Below, piece by piece: positions 61,801-64,000 of a stretch of 64,000 nt of DNA. The position numbers and the translations under genes are program-made. Positions within the stretch are counted from its first letter, which is position 1. Each line of letters opens with the position of its first letter. Source of the stretch: Halichondria panicea (lineage: Eukaryota > Porifera > Demospongiae > Suberitida > Halichondriidae); NCBI RefSeq assembly GCF_963675165.1, contig NC_087381.1, positions 2,852,001 to 2,916,000 on the forward strand, read 5' to 3'. A model generated the notes under the pieces. It had not been told where the DNA came from. It worked only from the letters and a program-made list of their open reading frames with translations, and made no database searches.

Positions 61801-63610
61801 TCTGCACCAAACTCACTCTGTGTACGTCCACCATCAAAGTCTTTTCTCCCAAAGTTTCTTCTCCCAAGGTGATGCACTTTCTTTGAATGTATGGGTCGAT
61901 AAGTTTTAGAACATCCAGCCACTGTACATGTACAGTAGATGCATGTACACGTGTAGTACATGCAATTGGCTGGCTGCTACTGACACGTATTTAATTACAA
62001 AGTATGAAGTCGGTACGCTATATACGCTACTAATATACAGCTGTACTGTATCACTGTGCGTACGCTGTATGTCATTGGGTATACACTACTGGTAGCTGTA
62101 CTCGTTTATTATGACTCACTCATGCAGGCTGGTGTGGAGTGCATTATGTGCGACTTTGTGATGAAAGAACTGGAGAAACTTCTTGGAGAAAACTCTACAG
62201 AGGTAGATATTGTTCAATAGATATTATAGTGCTCGTCATGTTCAAGTGTGATGTGTATCGATCCACCTGCCCAGGCTGAAATCAAGGCTGCTCTGGATAA
62301 AGTGTGCAGTTATCTACCAAAAACCGTTAACAGCACGGTCAGTTACAATTATGTGTACATTTACAAGTATTTTTCCGATTGTGCTGCTAACATACATGTA
62401 CAATGTTGCTCTCGTGTACTTCATCTCAATTCTGTGTTCAGTGCGTATCCCTTGTGGACAATTATCTTGATGATATTGTTAAAGCAATCGTCAATGGTGC
62501 TACTCCCGACGAAGTCTGTACAGTTATTAAACTGTGCACAACCTCCGCCAAATTCTCGTCTCTCAAAGTCTCATCTCCCAAGGTTTGTTAGTGTGGTGTG
62601 TCATTTATGGTTGTGCATAGTGTACTCCTATAATTATATGCTTTCTAGTACAGCATTTTGATATAATATGCATTATACCTGTATACTGTGAGTATACTAT
62701 AATTATGTCATTGGGTATACGCTACTGGCAGATGCACTCAGGTCATTTGTTACTCACTCTGCAGGCCAGTGTGGAGTGCGTTCTGTGTGAGTTTGTGATA
62801 AAAGAAGTGGACAGTCTTATCGGAAACAACAACACTGAGGTATACATGTAGATACAATAATGAGCGAAGGGGAAACACTAATCCCCCCACTACCTCCCCT
62901 GCAGGCTGCCATCACTTCTGCTCTGGAGAAAGTGTGCAGTATTCTACCAAAAACAATCCAGACTGAGGTAAGATATGCATGCGTATACTGCCGGTCTGGT
63001 GATAAAACTTCTTGTTTTACAAAGTTTATAATAGATAGAATATGTTCTTCAACCCGTTCCGTGTTTAGGCAATGCACCTGGTCTCATAATTTATTGTAGG
63101 TGATTTTCGTATGGTGAAAATTAAAGTTTGTACTTAGAGCATTCATACAAGAATTTAAATTTTCACAATTTAAATGCGCATGAATGTTGTACATGTACAT
63201 CAGTTTTGAGCTGTACAAAATTGAGTGGTTTACATGTACATGTATATAAAAAGTTGCACCAATTGAAAGCACTCTGTGATATATCATGCCCATGAGTGCA
63301 CATACGCACACCGAGGCATAATTACTCACTATACAGAATAATGTACCTAATACTTGCCTGTAGTGTGTGTACGTGTACATATTGCAAGCCTTTCATGTGG
63401 CTTAATTTGAAATTCGAAGAATATGTCAAATTCTTCAATACAATAGTAATTAACGTCGTGTCGTGTATGTATTCTATTTCCCAGTGTGTCTCCCTTGTGG
63501 ACCAGTATGCTGATGAGATCATTCAAGCACTCGTTAGTGGACTCTCACCTGACCAAGTGTGTACTACTATTAAGCTGTGCACATCAGTCAGCAAAGTATC
63601 GTCTCCCAAG
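46869..63610 (+). CDS. Giant prosaposin-like protein: signal peptide, one SapA and at least ten SapB domains (3' end beyond window)
   Basis: Saposins are small six-Cys lipid-binding proteins cut from a secretory/lysosomal precursor. Exon 1 (46869-46908) gives signal peptide MKLLTTIAVVTVLVAA; exon 2 (48471-48592) a SapA domain (CEAGSKCVWGPSYWCQ). SapB domains, three exons each in phase 0: D1 49161-49250, 49450-49569, 49967-50032; D2 50318-50470, 52142-52201, 52541-52606; D3 53073-53225, 53343-53402, 53539-53601; D4 53997-54149, 54267-54326, 54452-54514; D5 54922-55074, 55192-55251, 55388-55450; D6 58851-58988, 59563-59622, start of 60103-60249; D7 rest of that exon, 60405-60527, 60823-60903; D8 61117-61191, 61359-61421, 61728-61868; D9 62128-62202, 62275-62337, 62442-62582; D10 62765-62839, 62905-62967, 63485-63610. 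All junctions hold frame, and each domain has a CxxC start and paired Cys later. D8-D10 end in SSPK linkers. No stop is reached. Precursor processing and lipid-hydrolase activation are inferred from prosaposin. Confidence 0.92.
48193..48262 (+). pseudogene. Ankyrin-exon fragment in saposin intron 1
   Basis: 'ccgtgttgcca', 'tatgagaggc' and 'acaccatcattacccag' match exon 16 of the CARD-ankyrin gene (35724-35807) with few differences, on the same strand. The fragment starts in mid-exon and runs into a stop (…QLLINNY), and no splice acceptor precedes it. It is probably a relic of a second ankyrin gene or a transposed piece. Confidence 0.65.
49081..49136. repeat. Poly-G/poly-C hairpin in saposin intron 2
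   Basis: A G-run of about 12 at 49084 faces a C-run of about 12 at 49105 across 'acgaatta', forming a hairpin. Sequence errors are likely in such runs. It resembles the G/C-rich ends of dispersed transposons at 50940 and 56750. Confidence 0.55.
50474..50626. mobile_element. 'CCGTATAGCG' MITE relic abutting saposin exon 6
   Basis: CCGTATAGCGGGTATA follows directly after 'gaggta', so the splice donor of exon 6 (after 50470) reads GTACCG, with the MITE's TA target inside it. The right end near 50615-50626 ('atccactatacgaag') is decayed. Confidence 0.65.
50926..52049. mobile_element. Outer DNA element with 'CAGGGTGTCATACAGG' ends
   Basis: The left end CAGGGTGTCATACAGG and right end CCTGTATGACACCCTG are inverted repeats in saposin intron 6. 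G- and C-runs follow the left end. A similar end ('ggatgacaccctg') occurs at 56811-56823. A piggyBac-like element is nested inside at 51062-51967. Confidence 0.7.
51062..51967. mobile_element. piggyBac-like element with TTAA flanks (nested)
   Basis: The ends TTAACCCTTTCCCGGCTTTA and TAAAGCCGGGAAAGGGTTAA are perfect inverted repeats including the TTAA target typical of piggyBac. The interior, on the minus strand near 51765-51560, reads with stops like an acidic transposase N-terminus (EVLGQLDSENNDAYG, EDSDWD). No catalytic region remains, so this is a dead internal-deletion copy of 906 bp. Confidence 0.85.
53030..55720 (+). repeat. Recent tandem triplication of one three-exon SapB unit
   Basis: Three consecutive units of about 925 bases (exon starts 53073, 53997, 54922) are nearly identical in exons and introns. 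They include the intronic 'tgcgtgctacatgtacatg' stretch and the (ATA)n/(GT)n microsatellite. Visible differences are mostly isolated substitutions; the clearest exon change is 'gatggtaattac' (units 1-2) to 'gatgccagtagc' (unit 3). The third unit ends where a Mutator-like fragment begins. Confidence 0.92.
53856..53888. repeat. (ATA)n and (GT)n microsatellite in saposin unit 1
   Basis: About five ATA units followed by GT units. The equivalent site at 54773-54810 is longer. Confidence 0.75.
55724..55980. mobile_element. Partial inverted copy of the 15559-16056 Mutator-like element
   Basis: About 250 bases match the complement of 15560-15810 closely, ending in the same terminal repeat (…CCAACCTCCTCTG). 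The other end is absent, truncated at the edge of the saposin triplication. Confidence 0.8.
55981..56395. mobile_element. 'CAAGAGTTCATTA' MITE split by another MITE
   Basis: 55981-56045 and 56296-56395 match parts of 26866-27082. Between them, 56050-56295 belongs to the 'taaagtctatttg' MITE family seen at 40103 and 57829, with its left end missing. The order shows that the second family inserted into the first. Confidence 0.7.
56700..56823. mobile_element. C-rich transposon-end fragment
   Basis: Long C-runs and 'ggatgacaccctg' match the end of the element at 50926-52049. Only one end is present. Confidence 0.5.
56827..57714. mobile_element. TA-flanked DNA element with 'CCGTAGAAACTGGATTATTAGC' type ends
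   Basis: The ends CCGTAGAAACTGGATTATTA and TAATAATCCAGTTTCTACGG are perfect inverted repeats with TA on both sides (56825-56826, 57715-57716). At 888 bp it has internal 'aagcgcat' and 'tataagcgta' repeats. The piece at 57205-57520 is a nested deletion copy of the 25966-26735 element. Confidence 0.8.
57205..57520. mobile_element. Nested deletion derivative of the 25966-26735 element
   Basis: It begins 'gatcatgtttgccataaata', keeps the tandem 'agaaaatcatgtact' repeats and the terminal hairpin (57386-57520), and lacks the protein-like middle. Confidence 0.75.
57829..58096. mobile_element. Intact 'taaagtctatttg' MITE
   Basis: The ends TAAAGTCTATTTGTGTTGAG and CTCAACGCAAATAGACTTTA are a near-perfect inverted pair. 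At 268 bp it is the best-preserved of three copies in the window. Confidence 0.85.
59632..59882. repeat. Minisatellite in saposin intron 19
   Basis: Two alternating modules, 'catgaccaacacgtgtgtgta' (21 bases) and a 'catgagggtgcaacacgtgt' variant, repeat about ten times. The long minus-strand open frame across it (HVLVMYT repeats) is a by-product. Confidence 0.85.
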
Positions 63611-64000
63611 GTTGGTTAGTGTGATTTCTCTATTATGGTTACTGTGAATGAGAGATTATCGCATCAACATTTTTGGCATTTAAATTAAAAGCATTTCGTT
63701 AGCGTTATTTGGTCAAATGACGTTGTGTCTTCTGTTAGCTACTTAAGCATTTTGTAGACCCTAATTTTTGTGGAGGATTGCTAACCCAGCGAAAATTTCA
63801 CGCTATACGGTACATACATGACTGTAGTACATGTACGTGTTTGCATGTGTACACATGTTCTAGCCTAGCAACGTAATGTAGAAGCTAGTACATGTATCTT
63901 CAGTAGCCAGAGAAGGTATAGAACACGCATCACGTGCACTGCAGTAATTCACATTAACCACTCAGATTTAGACAAGGATTAGTGCATGAAAAGTGTAGAT
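63611..64000. other. Start of saposin intron 31 at the window edge
   Basis: The exon donor 'aag|gttggt' at 63610 opens an intron that runs to the end of the window. No further exon was recognised before 64000. Confidence 0.6.
63745..63812. mobile_element. Right-end fragment of a 'CCGTATAGCG' MITE
   Basis: 'gaaaatttcacgctatacgg' ends in TA after a family-like 'ttttgtggaggattgctaac' stretch. It lies in the saposin intron after exon 31. Confidence 0.65.

Noticed and set aside
1..64000. tRNA and rRNA genes
   Set aside because: I looked for box-A/box-B-like tRNA cores and rRNA landmarks by eye and found none convincing; a covariance-model scan would be needed to exclude them.

Overview
This window looks like nuclear DNA of a marine sponge, most likely a demosponge. 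The genes are intron-rich with short GT-AG introns, base composition is AT-rich, and miniature transposons are dense. The gene families (CARD-like/ankyrin proteins, Kelch-kinase fusions, multi-saposin proteins) are those I associate with sponge genomes. The species assignment is inference; no bacterial, plasmid or CRISPR feature was seen.

Layout. 1-12.7 kb: a ~0.5 kb dispersed direct duplication, a decayed Copia relic (-), a frameshifted retroelement carrying a CXC-type Cys cluster, a reverse transcriptase and a probable restriction-like endonuclease (+), and a disrupted SLC15/POT-like transporter (-). 12.7-16.4 kb: weak gene relics, a Harbinger-like MITE and a Mutator-like element with a 9-bp target duplication. 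17.2-19.1 kb: a complete four-exon gene for a secreted zinc-metalloprotease-like protein (-). 19.2-30.3 kb: repeats, including a 0.9 kb minisatellite, a 1.7 kb Mutator-like element with two further elements nested inside it, and several MITEs.

30.4-36.0 kb: a complete 17-exon gene (+) for a ~952-residue CARD-like/ankyrin protein in which each of 14 ankyrin repeats is its own exon. 36.3-37.2 kb: a three-exon gene for a 173-residue orphan protein (-). 38.3-41.4 kb: a Kelch-coiled coil-protein kinase gene (-). 42.3-43.1 kb: a probable Nudix hydrolase relic (-). 43.2-46.3 kb: the complex I subunit gene NDUFA12 in four exons (+), with three TA-flanked MITEs in its introns. 46.9-63.6 kb and beyond the window: a giant prosaposin-like gene (+) with a signal peptide, one saposin-A domain and at least ten saposin-B domains, three of them a very recent tandem triplication. 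Its 3.4 kb intron 17 is packed with transposon pieces.

Reading frames were checked across every exon junction for the protease, CARD-ankyrin, orphan, Kelch-kinase (five 3' exons), NDUFA12 and saposin genes, and all close in frame. Family names come from motif recognition by eye, not a database search. The genes share no obvious pathway: the protease and the saposin protein are predicted to be secreted or lysosomal, the CARD-ankyrin and Kelch-kinase proteins are signalling-type, and NDUFA12 is mitochondrial housekeeping.
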